The notes under the pieces: model-generated
Told to the model about the DNA's origin: nothing
The model's input: the letters and a program-made list of their open reading frames with translations, nothing else
Databases searched by the model: none
Shown: positions 43,372 to 52,313 of the stretch, one piece after another
How positions within the stretch are numbered: position 1 is the first letter of the stretch
Layout of the letters: each line of letters begins with the position of its first letter
Translations under genes and position numbers: made by a program
Assembly: GCA_963724435.1 (NCBI GenBank)
Contig: CAVRUN010000005.1
Location: 744,001 to 808,000 of the forward strand
DNA length: 64,000 bases
Source: AP-15 sp963724435
GTDB taxonomy: Bacteria; Pseudomonadota; Alphaproteobacteria; ATCC43930; CGMCC-115725
Direction of reading: 5' to 3'

Positions 43372-45548
43372 AGCGGCAGACCAATCTCTTCCGCCGTCAC
43401 CACGGGGACATTCGGGTGTTGCCAAAAGATGGCGCGAAGCCAGGGGCGCAGTGCAGGGTTGCGCACCACAAGACGTTGCTGCGCATACTCTTCCGCGCCC
43501 AGCGCCAGCTCGACACCCGGCAGCGTTCGACGAAGCGCAGTCTGGGTGATATCATCAACCAACGTGCGGGGCACAACGCCCGCTCCTGCCTCGCTCGACA
43601 GAAGCTGCACCAACTCCGCCTCTCGCTCCCGCGGAAGCTCGTGGTCTTCCCAGGTCCCTTCGACGCCCCAGAGCGAAGAACGCACGGCCGGTACACGGCG
43701 AAAAGCCTCGGCGGCTGCCGTCGTGGAGCGGCCGCCGGTGGATGCGTCCACCGCCAGGTGTCGAAGGGCGTCGCGTTCGAGCAGCGGCGTCCGGTCCGCC
43801 AGCAAAAGCTGCAACAAGGGATGCGTAATCGCGAAGGGCAGGTCGCCGATACCAAGATGGCGCGCCTGAGTCAGATCCCTCAGCTGCGGCAGGGAGCGGA
43901 GAACGGCCTGGCCCAGGTGCCACGTCGCATATTGCACAGCATCGATGCGTTGCGTTTCGACGGCCTCCTCGGCCGACAATAGCGCGCGATACTTCGCCAA
44001 CAGCCACGAGCCGGCACCGCCTCGCCGGACAAAATGCTCGCCCTGCATTACCGCCTCGTAGACGGGAGCGTTGTCCAGGAACACGATAACCCGCTGGACG
44101 GGTTCTTGGCTCTGCACGCCGCGCACCAGAATGCTGGGGAGGAGCACACCGAACCGTGCCCGCACCAGCCGGCGAAGCGCCCCAATGCTTGGGTTGTCTC
44201 GGTCGTCCGGTGCCAGACCTTCACCATCGAACTCTTTTACCGCCACTTCCTGCCCAATCAGACGCTCTGCTTTGGGATCGGTGCTCAGCACGCTTTCTGA
44301 GAGTTCGAGCACAAGGCGCTGGGTAGTGGCGACCGGCAGAACGGCGCCGTGCTTCTGTACGAGTTTTACGCTCGCCGCGTGAACCAATTCCCGCGCCAGT
44401 GGAGAGCTGACCTCCTTTAGGCAAGCCGCCAGACCGCTCCAAGACAACATGCCGCCATCGCCGGCGAGAAGCGCGGCCGTCGGCAACTGTCCCTCCGCCC
44501 GCAACGCCTCCGCCGCAGGTCTCGCATCGCCCAGGCGAAGCGCGTGCAATGCCATTTGCCGGCGGGCGTCCGGCAGCCAGCTCTCGGCGACTTCGGCCGT
44601 AGCCGGATCGGCCAAGGCCCTGACGTCGCGCAGTCGATCTATTGCACGGGCCGCGGCATCGCGCCCTGCTGTTGCCTCTTCGGCTAAAGACGCTTGCGCC
44701 AGGGCTACCCGACCCTGCCAATAAGCAAGGATGCCCGCACGCTGTGTCTCGCGCAGCCCCTCCACCGCGGGCTCAAGCCAACGCGTTGCCGCCGATGCCA
44801 GCAACGATGTCGCGTCCGGCGACCTCGCCGCCTCTGCCCCCAAAGCAATGCCGGCGAATTCGACCGCATGTCCGGCGAAGTCATCCGCGCTCATCGGGCC
44901 CGCGACCGAGAGGGCGCGCTCTAGCGCCGCCGCCGCCGCGGCGAAGCGCTCTTGGAACAGCAGGCGCCGGGCGCGCTGCTGTTCCAGGTAGCTCAGAAGA
45001 GGTCGCGTTCCGTCCGCCTCCTGAGCCTCTTCCAAATCAAGCATACCACCGAGATTGGCCATCAGCATCTGATCTCGGCGGAAGCTTTCCCCGAGCGCTC
45101 TCAGCATCGCCCGATGCCGCGATGCGGCAGTAGCCTGCGCTTCCGTCGGTCCAATCAGCTCATCAAGCGCTCTCTCCATGGCCTCCGCGGATTCGCCTGG
45201 GCGATCGGCGAAGGCCAGCGCCTGGGCGTCCAGCACGTGTCGAACGTGGGCCGCGGCCAGCCCCTCGCCAGCGCCCCACCACACCGCGTCCGGCGAGCGA
45301 TAGACGGCAGGATCGGCCAGGAATTTTTGAATCTCGGCTATTGCGGCAGGCGCTCTGAACGGGGCACGGTTATCTTCAAGAATTGCCTGCTGCAAGGCCT
45401 CCAGCCGTCGCGGCTGCACGCTGGCGCGGCGGAGGACGCTATCGAGCCAGACGTCTGCGCGCCTCAGGCGATCCCCCGCGATGGCTCGGACTGAAACTAA
45501 GCGCTTTCGCCGTACGCCGCGCCCCCCTACTTTCGGCTCTGACCTCAT
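43368..45548 (-). CDS. Large helical-repeat protein with FlhA/SctV cytoplasmic-like (FHIPEP) C-terminus
   Basis: 726 residues, no signal or membrane span. Residues about 30-420 are alpha-helical and Ala/Leu-rich like TPR-type repeats. From about 458 it resembles FlhA-C: RLVRARFGVLLPSILVRGVQ and VIVFLDNAPVYEAVMQGEHF (FlhA: LGV.LP.I.IRDN...YRI...G), ETQRIDAVQYATWHLGQAVL (THL...I..H...LLGRQ), PLLQLLLADRTPLLERDALR (LQ.LL.E...IRDL), and the end RLVVRNPALRPWLRAIFWQH then NVPVVTAEEI (LLVSPALR..LRR...LPVLSYNEI). Overlaps both neighbours by ATGA. A free-standing FlhA-C-like module outside any export system is unusual. Confidence 0.65.
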   Translation of the reverse strand: MRSEPKVGGRGVRRKRLVSVRAIAGDRLRRADVWLDSVLRRASVQPRRLEALQQAILEDNRAPFRAPAAIAEIQKFLADPAVYRSPDAVWWGAGEGLAAAHVRHVLDAQALAFADRPGESAEAMERALDELIGPTEAQATAASRHRAMLRALGESFRRDQMLMANLGGMLDLEEAQEADGTRPLLSYLEQQRARRLLFQERFAAAAAALERALSVAGPMSADDFAGHAVEFAGIALGAEAARSPDATSLLASAATRWLEPAVEGLRETQRAGILAYWQGRVALAQASLAEEATAGRDAAARAIDRLRDVRALADPATAEVAESWLPDARRQMALHALRLGDARPAAEALRAEGQLPTAALLAGDGGMLSWSGLAACLKEVSSPLARELVHAASVKLVQKHGAVLPVATTQRLVLELSESVLSTDPKAERLIGQEVAVKEFDGEGLAPDDRDNPSIGALRRLVRARFGVLLPSILVRGVQSQEPVQRVIVFLDNAPVYEAVMQGEHFVRRGGAGSWLLAKYRALLSAEEAVETQRIDAVQYATWHLGQAVLRSLPQLRDLTQARHLGIGDLPFAITHPLLQLLLADRTPLLERDALRHLAVDASTGGRSTTAAAEAFRRVPAVRSSLWGVEGTWEDHELPREREAELVQLLSSEAGAGVVPRTLVDDITQTALRRTLPGVELALGAEEYAQQRLVVRNPALRPWLRAIFWQHPNVPVVTAEEIGLPL

Positions 45549-46933
45549 CCGGTGGTCCTCATCGGAAGCGCCGCGTCGCTCCCCGACTTCGCCGGATTCG
45601 GAACGCCCGGCGACCTCGGGTCTGGCGTGGCCGCCGTTCCAGTGAGGGGCGGCGTGGCGGTTCTTTCACCTAACTCGTCGGAAGCGGCCGTTGCTTCCGT
45701 TGACGCTTCGGGCTTTGACGGCTCGAGCTGTAAGGGTAGCTTGGCCACGCCGCCGAGCGGCCTGAAGTCGCGCGGTAGATGCGCGGCGCGGGCAATCGCC
45801 AGCAGGCTCTGTCGAGTGATGAGCCCGGGCCAGCGATCGCCCGCCCATTTTGTCTCCGCGATGCGCATCGGGAGCACCGATCTGCTTGCGAGACTTTCGC
45901 CGTCCTCGGCGCCTAAGCTGCCGTCGCGGCGATCACGGAAGAACACGGCGTTCAGCTGCGCTAGCTCGTGCGCGATCAGATCGGAGTAGGCTTGAAGCGC
46001 CTCGCTCGCTTCATGCACCTGGGGGAGCGATTGTGCCAACCACTGCTGCCACCGCTCCGCCTCACCATCCAGGCCGAGCGTCTTGATCTGAATAGGATCG
46101 TCCAAAAAGGCGCCGCTCAGCCCGGGCGGTGGAGCATCCGCTTTCGTTTTGGGTTCGGCCACCAGATAGGTCTCCACCTGGCGGCGGATCGTGGCCAGAA
46201 ATGGATCGCCCGGCAGGCTTTCGACAAAGCGATTATAGAGACGCCTCAGGGCTTCGCCTGAAGCGCTGTGCGGTAGCAGATAGGTGTTGCTGCCCTTGAA
46301 CTGGAACTGGTGAAACAGCATCACTAGCCTGACGAGATTCGGGAACGACTCGCTCGCAGCTAAGCGCGTCACCTCCTTCAGCCGCTCTCGCAATCGGGCC
46401 GGACCTTCGCTGGCCTTGCCTCGCAACTCTGTGTAGCTGACCAGCAGGTGGGCTTCGACCGCGCGCATGTAGACTTGCAACTGTCCGGCGAGCGTGCCGG
46501 CCGAATTGGCAAGCGCCCAGTAATGAGTCCACGACAATTCGACGACCCGCTTTGTTGTCACCTGGACGAAGGTCCGGCGCTGGGCCAGGGTATTCGCGAA
46601 CTGCTCATACAATTTCGGTCCGGCCCAGGTAAGGAACGTGAGCAGCGCGCCCCCGATGCCAAGTGCGCCGATCCAGCCTAGCACGGAACCGATCCAACTA
46701 GAGGTGCCGCCGTTCGATGACGCCGCGCCGGGCGGCACCACAGCGGCTGTCTGCGCGATTGCTTCTACAGCGACGGTCGCGGTCAACAGCGCCGCCAGCA
46801 TGAACAGCGTCAAATGACAGTTACCACTTCGGTGCACCTCAAAGCGAACCGAGCTGTTAGCGCTGGCCTTCCCACCGAAAACCTTTGCTCGCCGCGCTCG
46901 CGGAATCTCCCCGACCAGCAACAACTCTGCCAT
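45545..46933 (-). CDS. Membrane-anchored helical protein, first gene of the FHIPEP-like operon
   Basis: About 462 residues from ATG 46933 (an in-frame TTG at 46978 would add 15). Near the N-terminus is a hydrophobic segment CHLTLFMLAALLTATVAVEA with an AIAQ signal-cleavage-like end, and about 25 residues later a second span SVLGWIGALGIGGALLTFLT. Then comes a 250-residue helical domain (EQFANTLAQRRTFVQVTTKR, LVRLVMLFHQFQFKGSNTYL), and a low-complexity Pro/Thr/Ser tail. I recognise no family. Its stop overlaps the next start (ATGA), so it is the probable membrane anchor for the two soluble FlhA-like proteins. Confidence 0.65.
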   Translation of the reverse strand: MAELLLVGEIPRARRAKVFGGKASANSSVRFEVHRSGNCHLTLFMLAALLTATVAVEAIAQTAAVVPPGAASSNGGTSSWIGSVLGWIGALGIGGALLTFLTWAGPKLYEQFANTLAQRRTFVQVTTKRVVELSWTHYWALANSAGTLAGQLQVYMRAVEAHLLVSYTELRGKASEGPARLRERLKEVTRLAASESFPNLVRLVMLFHQFQFKGSNTYLLPHSASGEALRRLYNRFVESLPGDPFLATIRRQVETYLVAEPKTKADAPPPGLSGAFLDDPIQIKTLGLDGEAERWQQWLAQSLPQVHEASEALQAYSDLIAHELAQLNAVFFRDRRDGSLGAEDGESLASRSVLPMRIAETKWAGDRWPGLITRQSLLAIARAAHLPRDFRPLGGVAKLPLQLEPSKPEASTEATAASDELGERTATPPLTGTAATPDPRSPGVPNPAKSGSDAALPMRTTG

Positions 46934-46991
46934 CTCCCTCTCTTTGGCGTTTTGTGCTTTTAATTCAGCGGAGGCCAACGCGGCTCGATCG

Positions 46992-47017
46992 ATTCTAAGA
47001 GCTTAGCAGACTGTCAA
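46992..47017 (-). promoter_or_regulatory. Possible promoter of the FHIPEP-like operon
   Basis: On the minus strand a perfect -35 TTGACA (47017-47012) is followed by TAGAAT after 14 bases or AATCGA after 17. If used, it favours ATG 46933 over TTG 46978 as the start of the first gene, since the latter would fall near the transcription start. Confidence 0.35.
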
Positions 47018-47108
47018 ATAACTAATATGAAAACATGCGCCTCAAGGAGAGGTGAAGCAACCCAGCGTGGCGCTAATGAGTAGAATAAATCGGAGAGATG
47101 TTGCGGAC

Positions 47109-47124
47109 TGTGAACTAGTTCACA
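47109..47124. promoter_or_regulatory. Perfect palindrome, CRP/FNR-type operator
   Basis: TGTGAACTAGTTCACA is fully palindromic and matches TGTGA-N6-TCACA exactly. It lies in the 428-base gap between the PLD-peptidase gene (ends 47362) and the operon's first ATG (46933). Apart from this and the promoter candidate I see no gene in the gap. Confidence 0.6.
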
Positions 47125-47361
47125 TCCCCGCAAAAATTGGGTGTCGCGATCCGCGGCATGCTGAGACTGCGTCGTTGGGACAGATCTCCTAGCCGAGGTT
47201 GCGCGGGGCGTGGAAAAAGACCGGGCGAAGTCGGCACCGACGTTAGGCGTCGCGCCTCGCGCGAAGCGCCTTGTAGGGGGCTCTGCCTCGCTTCCGGATT
47301 CCTGCTTGCGCGAGGAGGACGAATTTAGATCACGTAAATCCGGCCTTATTTTCTCGGTTGG

Positions 47362-50300
47362 TCACGGGTGAAGGCCGCAGTCGAAGAGGATGCGGGTGAG
47401 GGCGAGGCCTTCGGGGGTGGGGACGAGGCGGTGGGTCTTGAAGGCGTGCGGGTGGACGATGCGGGCGGCGGGGTGGCCGGCATTGCCGAGATCGATGTGG
47501 CCGCGCTGGAATAGATCCTCGACAAAGGCGCGGGCGGCGTGCTCGCTGTTAGACGGGATCTGCGAGCCGACCCCAAAGGCGGCGCCCGAAACCGCAAAGC
47601 GGCGCGGATCGGAGGGGGCGCGCACCAGTAGCGGCCGCTCGCCAAGCCCGTATTCGGCGGCGGACAACGCGACATGCGGCAATTGACGCCCGCGCCCGGC
47701 AGCTGGACCACCGGGGCCGGCAATCGCCATCATGCCGGGATGGGCGAGAGCGGCGACCCCGGCCATGTGCATTGTCGCGACACTGACCGCCGATTGCGGC
47801 GACAGGATGCCGTGGCGGACAAAGCCGGCCTTTAACACGTCGCCGTATCTGCCGCGCGCCCGGCCCTCGGCGTCAGCATCGGCGGCGACGATCGAAGCCG
47901 CAACCTGGCTCATATATTCGGGCACGATCGGGGTGGCGAGGATGCCTGAAATCAGCAGCCGGGCGAGATCGACGCTGACGGTCTGCAGATCGGCCTCGCC
48001 CGGATTGGGCCCGGCGAGGCGAAAGCCGCCGGCAATCGCCTCAAAAAAGGCCGCGGTAAAGACCCGCGAAAACGAGTGCGGCTCGGAGGAGAGGCTCCCC
48101 GCCGGCGCGTTTGAGGGAAGGCCTTCGGGGTTGGTGTAGACAAACGAATTGACCGCGTTGCGCAGGCAATCGCGCTCAACCGCATCGGGCGAAAACTGGC
48201 GGATCGCCCAGCCAAGCTGCTCGGCCAATCGCGACAATCGCGAACTGCGGGTCAGATCGCCGCCGGTCTCGGTCAATATCGCGGCGCGCAGTGTCGGCAA
48301 TTGCAACGCCACCAGGATGGCGCTCATATCGCCAAAGGATTCGTGGAAGGCGGCGGCCTCGATCGAGCCGGCGTCGAACAGTTCGGGCCGGATCGCGTCG
48401 AGCACGGCATGGCCTTGTTCGTGGCAGACGATGTCGGGGCTCTCGCCCGAATAGACCGTGCGGCCGGCCGCGGTGCCGTGAAAGAAATTCAATGCCTGTC
48501 GGTCGTAAAAGGCATTGAAGTCCTCGCCCTCGTCGAGCTTGATCGGCAATGTGTCGCCCAGCTGCCAGACGGTGCCCTGCGGCAATAGCTGGCGCCAAAA
48601 GGCCGCCCCACGCTCTGCCGCTTCGGCCGCCGACCAATAGCGAAAATCGGCGCTGGCGAGATCGTAGGAGCGCGCCTGTGGTGCGGTGACGCCGGGAATT
48701 GCCAGCGACAATGGCGATAGGGTCAGATCCGGCACCGAGCGCAATTCGGGCCGCACCAGCGGGGTTGCCGCCTCGCCCGGGTCGTCCTGCCAGCCGAGGA
48801 TTTGCGCTGTTGCCGCACCCTGACCGCCAGCGCCGCCAGTGCCCGGCATACCGCTGGCGCCGGCGGCCTGCGGTCTATTGCCCCCACCGCCACCAACACT
48901 TTGCGCTTCGCTATGATGACCGACTGCGACATTGTCCCAATCATGCACAAAGATTTTCTCGAAATACTGGGCGATCGTCGCATTGTCGATGATCAGCCCG
49001 GCGTCGCGGTTTTCCAATACGCCCGCACCGGACCAGTTCTGGCTTGATACGACGGTTTTGCGGTGATCGACGACAAAGCCCTTATTGTGCACGCCCTGCT
49101 GGATGCGGACGAGGTCGGTGTTGATGCCGGCGGCGCGCAGCCGTTCCATCCATTGCGTATTTTGCCACTGGCTCAGAATGATGCGGACATCGACGCCGGC
49201 CGCGGCCCGCGCCGCTACTGCGTTCAGTAATTCGGTAAAGGCCTCGTCCTCGGCGCGGTTAGATGGGTGGATGTATTGTAATTGGATATACAGGCTGGAC
49301 TCGGCGCTGGAGATCAGATCCAGCATCTTTTCAGCATACATCCCGGTGCGGTCGTCAGCGGCGCGATCCGGCGTCAGCAAGGGCTGGATCGTCATCTGCT
49401 CGGTGACCGGCAACGGCGCAAAGTAGGTCGTTGGCGCACGGGTAAACGCCGCCGCCGGATTGGTCTCGGCGAGGTCGAAAGCCTGCTCGGCAAACGCCTC
49501 CAAATCAACCGCCGCCATTGCCTGACCCTGGGCCGGCAGTGCCGATTTTTCATCGTTCAGCAGATAGGCCTCATAAAGCCGCGCCATTTGCGGCGAGGCA
49601 ATAATAACGTGCCAGTCGCGGTCGCTTTTCTTAAAGGTCTCGGCGGCGTGCGCGGGATCGGGATCGTTTAAGGGGGCGTCTTCGGGCTGGTTCGAGTTGT
49701 TCCAATTGCCGCTCGACAGCCACATCTCGGCGCTGTCGCGCACCGCGACCTTGATGTGATAGGCCGACGGAAAAATCCATTCGCGGACTTCAGGGCTCGA
49801 CCGCACCGGCGCCCAGGCAAAGGACAGCGAATTGCCGAGATCGCTTTTCAGCGAGTCTTCGGTCTGCTCGTCGCTCTGATCGGCCGACGGATTGCGGGTC
49901 GGATGGTCGAGCACCAATGACAGAGCGCGGGTATTACCGCCCGATGTCAGCGCATTTTCGAGGCCGGACAAGATATGCGCCGAGGTGAAATCATAAATGC
50001 CGACGGTCAGCTTTTGCTGGGTGCGTTCGAAAAACGCCTTCAATGTCGGCCAGCCGGCGTCGGGGCTCGCATGGCAGATCACGCTCAGTCGGTCGGTAAT
50101 CGGATCGAGCGGCGGCGGCGCCGGCTCATAAGGGATTTGCTCTTTTCGAGGGCCGCGGGCTACGGCCATTTCGGCCGGCGCGCCCGACGGCGCCGCAAAC
50201 ACATGCTCGAACGGGAAATCGGGGGCGCGCTGCTCGATGCGCGTGCGCTCGGCGACGGCGGCGTAGGTTTCCGGCCGGGTCGCCTTTAACCGGCCAAGCG

Positions 50301-50523
50301 GGGAGGCTTCGCGCACTTCGACAGGCACGCCGCCGATCTGCGGGGGCAGCCCATAACTGGCGGTCTCCCCCTTTTTGGCGCCAACGACGGCGACGATGAT
50401 CGGGTCGCCGACCGGCCACCCGCTTTCGACGCGATAGCCCGGCCGCACCGACAAAACGCCGGGTTTGTTTAATGCGTCCAGATTTTGCGCGATCGTACGC
50501 CCCACCTCGGCAAATGTCGGCAT
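47362..50523 (-). CDS. Two-module phospholipase D fused to an HEXXH zinc metallopeptidase
   Basis: 1053 residues, no signal peptide. N-terminal residues 1-90 resemble a small adaptor domain (KPGVLSVRPGYRVESGWPVG). Then follow two PLD modules with intact HxKx4D motifs: H256/K258/D263 in YHIKVAVRD with SGNWNNSN, and H479/K481/D486 in VHNKGFVVD with SSQNWSGAG. A Gly-rich linker (540-575) leads to a peptidase-like domain: HEQGH at 701-705 (SPDIVCHEQGHAVLDA) and a third ligand E728 in AAFHESFGDMSAIL, the M4/M36 gluzincin arrangement. A further 250 residues with SEPHSFSRVFTAAFFEAIAG follow, as in M4 C-domains. ATG 50523; single gene, same strand as and upstream of the FHIPEP-like operon. Confidence 0.85.
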   Translation of the reverse strand: MPTFAEVGRTIAQNLDALNKPGVLSVRPGYRVESGWPVGDPIIVAVVGAKKGETASYGLPPQIGGVPVEVREASPLGRLKATRPETYAAVAERTRIEQRAPDFPFEHVFAAPSGAPAEMAVARGPRKEQIPYEPAPPPLDPITDRLSVICHASPDAGWPTLKAFFERTQQKLTVGIYDFTSAHILSGLENALTSGGNTRALSLVLDHPTRNPSADQSDEQTEDSLKSDLGNSLSFAWAPVRSSPEVREWIFPSAYHIKVAVRDSAEMWLSSGNWNNSNQPEDAPLNDPDPAHAAETFKKSDRDWHVIIASPQMARLYEAYLLNDEKSALPAQGQAMAAVDLEAFAEQAFDLAETNPAAAFTRAPTTYFAPLPVTEQMTIQPLLTPDRAADDRTGMYAEKMLDLISSAESSLYIQLQYIHPSNRAEDEAFTELLNAVAARAAAGVDVRIILSQWQNTQWMERLRAAGINTDLVRIQQGVHNKGFVVDHRKTVVSSQNWSGAGVLENRDAGLIIDNATIAQYFEKIFVHDWDNVAVGHHSEAQSVGGGGGNRPQAAGASGMPGTGGAGGQGAATAQILGWQDDPGEAATPLVRPELRSVPDLTLSPLSLAIPGVTAPQARSYDLASADFRYWSAAEAAERGAAFWRQLLPQGTVWQLGDTLPIKLDEGEDFNAFYDRQALNFFHGTAAGRTVYSGESPDIVCHEQGHAVLDAIRPELFDAGSIEAAAFHESFGDMSAILVALQLPTLRAAILTETGGDLTRSSRLSRLAEQLGWAIRQFSPDAVERDCLRNAVNSFVYTNPEGLPSNAPAGSLSSEPHSFSRVFTAAFFEAIAGGFRLAGPNPGEADLQTVSVDLARLLISGILATPIVPEYMSQVAASIVAADADAEGRARGRYGDVLKAGFVRHGILSPQSAVSVATMHMAGVAALAHPGMMAIAGPGGPAAGRGRQLPHVALSAAEYGLGERPLLVRAPSDPRRFAVSGAAFGVGSQIPSNSEHAARAFVEDLFQRGHIDLGNAGHPAARIVHPHAFKTHRLVPTPEGLALTRILFDCGLHP

Positions 50524-50717
50524 TGCTCCTCTCCCCCGCGGTTGCGTTTAGGTTAACCCGGCATTCGCATTTCTCTAGGGGGATTTCTTTGCTGATTTAT
50601 GACGCGCTGCGCGAACCCACATGTTTGCCCCCTGCGGTGAACCCGAAGAAACACGTGTCCGGAGTTCGAGCCAGGGCGGCGGCCGAACGACGGCCGCCGG
50701 CAGGGCGGCAGTTAGGC

Positions 50718-52085
50718 TCAGCCGGCGAACGGGGTCAGCAGGTTGCGGGCGTCCGCCAGTGTTTCGAGGCGCGAGATCGTCGTCAATGCGGTATCGATAC
50801 TTGCATCGGATAATGGCCGCACGGCGTTGTGCGCGCAGTCGCGGAATTTTGCTTCGAACTGGGCGTCGCTGAGCGGCTTTTGCGGTGAGCCGATCGGGTC
50901 GGTGGCCTCGATTGTGACCGAATGCCCGTCGCTATGCCGCACCGTGATGCTGAGCGAGCGTTTGGGTCGGCCCTCGCGCGCTACCCCGACGATATGGTCG
51001 GACAATGCCAGTACCGCGGCGTCGCCGAGACCATCGACATCGGCGATCCCGACTCGGCCCTTCACCAAGGCGGTGGCGACGAGGAAAGGCTGGGCAAACT
51101 GCGCCTCGACCACCTGGGTCGGGCGGCGTTTGAAGGGGCCGGCATTGAATTGGTCGGCATGGCCGGCGGGGTCGGCCTCGATCGTCACCGCTGCGATGTC
51201 GTCGACCGCGGTGATCCCGAGTGCGGCCCGCGCCGCCAATGCCGCATCGATCGCGGCGTGCAGTGGCCGCCCGCAGGGATAGGGCTTGTAGCTCAATGCC
51301 TCGCCGCAAAAGACATTGCCGAGGTCGCGCAATAGCAACGCGGCGTCGTGCCCGTTTGGCTGGTACAATTCGAAAAATCCAAAGCGGCCGTTAAAGATGT
51401 TGTGCGCGCCAGTGAACCCGGTCTGCGCCAATACCGCGGCAAAGACGCCGGCACTGGCCGCCTGGCCCGCCTGCAGGCGCTTGGTCAATGCGCCATCGAG
51501 GATGCACTGGCGGTTGCCGGCCGCCTGACTGTAGGCGATGCCAAACGCATTCAGCATCTGCTCTGCCGTCAACCCGATCAGTTTTCCCGCCGCCGCGGTG
51601 GCGCCAAACACCCCGATCGCCGCAGTACGATGCCAGCCGCGATCCAATGTGCTGGCAAAGGCGATGCGGCATGAGACGTCGAGCCCCAATGCCACTGCGA
51701 GCAGCAGATCACGCCCGCTGATCCCGTCCAACCGGTCGGCCATCGCCAGCGCCGCGACGAGCACTGAGACGCCGGGATGGATCGAGCCGCCGGTGTCGAG
51801 CGTATCGTCGAAATCAAGCGCGTGGCCCATGCTGGCGTTTAACAACGCGGCTTGCGGGGCGGGCAGGCGGATGCCGCGCAACAGCACTCGACTTTCCTCG
51901 CGACCGCCCCAGTCGCCGATTACCGCGCACAGCTCCGCTATCCCCGGCGAGCCACTGCCGCCCAACATGCAGCCAAAGGTGTCGAGAATATCGCGGCGCG
52001 CGCACTCGACGGCGCTTGCCGGCAGATCGCCACACCGGGTACGGCAAACATGCTGGGCGAGCGGCGAGGCCGGGTCATCGGTCAT
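50718..52085 (-). CDS. MmgE/PrpD-family protein
   Basis: 455 residues. Blocks of the 2-methylcitrate dehydratase family are visible: ARRDILDTFGCMLGGSGSPG, NASMGHALDFDDTLDTGGSI, GWHRTAAIGVFGATAAAGKL, and SYKPYPCGRPLHAAIDAALA. True PrpD acts in propionate catabolism, but no prpBC is near, and many paralogues have other dehydratase or isomerase substrates (aconitate, itaconate precursors). The function therefore stays open. Confidence 0.85.
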   Translation of the reverse strand: MTDDPASPLAQHVCRTRCGDLPASAVECARRDILDTFGCMLGGSGSPGIAELCAVIGDWGGREESRVLLRGIRLPAPQAALLNASMGHALDFDDTLDTGGSIHPGVSVLVAALAMADRLDGISGRDLLLAVALGLDVSCRIAFASTLDRGWHRTAAIGVFGATAAAGKLIGLTAEQMLNAFGIAYSQAAGNRQCILDGALTKRLQAGQAASAGVFAAVLAQTGFTGAHNIFNGRFGFFELYQPNGHDAALLLRDLGNVFCGEALSYKPYPCGRPLHAAIDAALAARAALGITAVDDIAAVTIEADPAGHADQFNAGPFKRRPTQVVEAQFAQPFLVATALVKGRVGIADVDGLGDAAVLALSDHIVGVAREGRPKRSLSITVRHSDGHSVTIEATDPIGSPQKPLSDAQFEAKFRDCAHNAVRPLSDASIDTALTTISRLETLADARNLLTPFAG

Positions 52086-52313
52086 CGATTTTCTCCAATT
52101 TCGAGTAGGGGCGGGCAGGGAGCCCGATCGGACTATAACCGAAGCGAACCATTCCTGCGCCCATCGCTGCCAATACTGGCGGCCGCCGGCGGTAACCGCT
52201 GTTCGGCTTGGATTATCCGCTCATTTTCCCGATCGATTGCGGCAAATCCGCTGCTGCTCTACGATCAGAACGCAAAACTTGTTCAGCGGTTTGTGCCGCT
52301 TGGTTGGGCGCAA

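Noticed and set aside
41579..46978. A complete flagellar or type III secretion locus
   Set aside because: No export-gate membrane part of FlhA, no FliPQR, FliI or needle/ring genes are present; only the C-terminal-type domains are.
47137..47328. 63-codon open frame in the gap before the PLD-peptidase end
   Set aside because: Arg/Gly-rich, no ribosome site, no similarity; the gap is better read as regulatory DNA.
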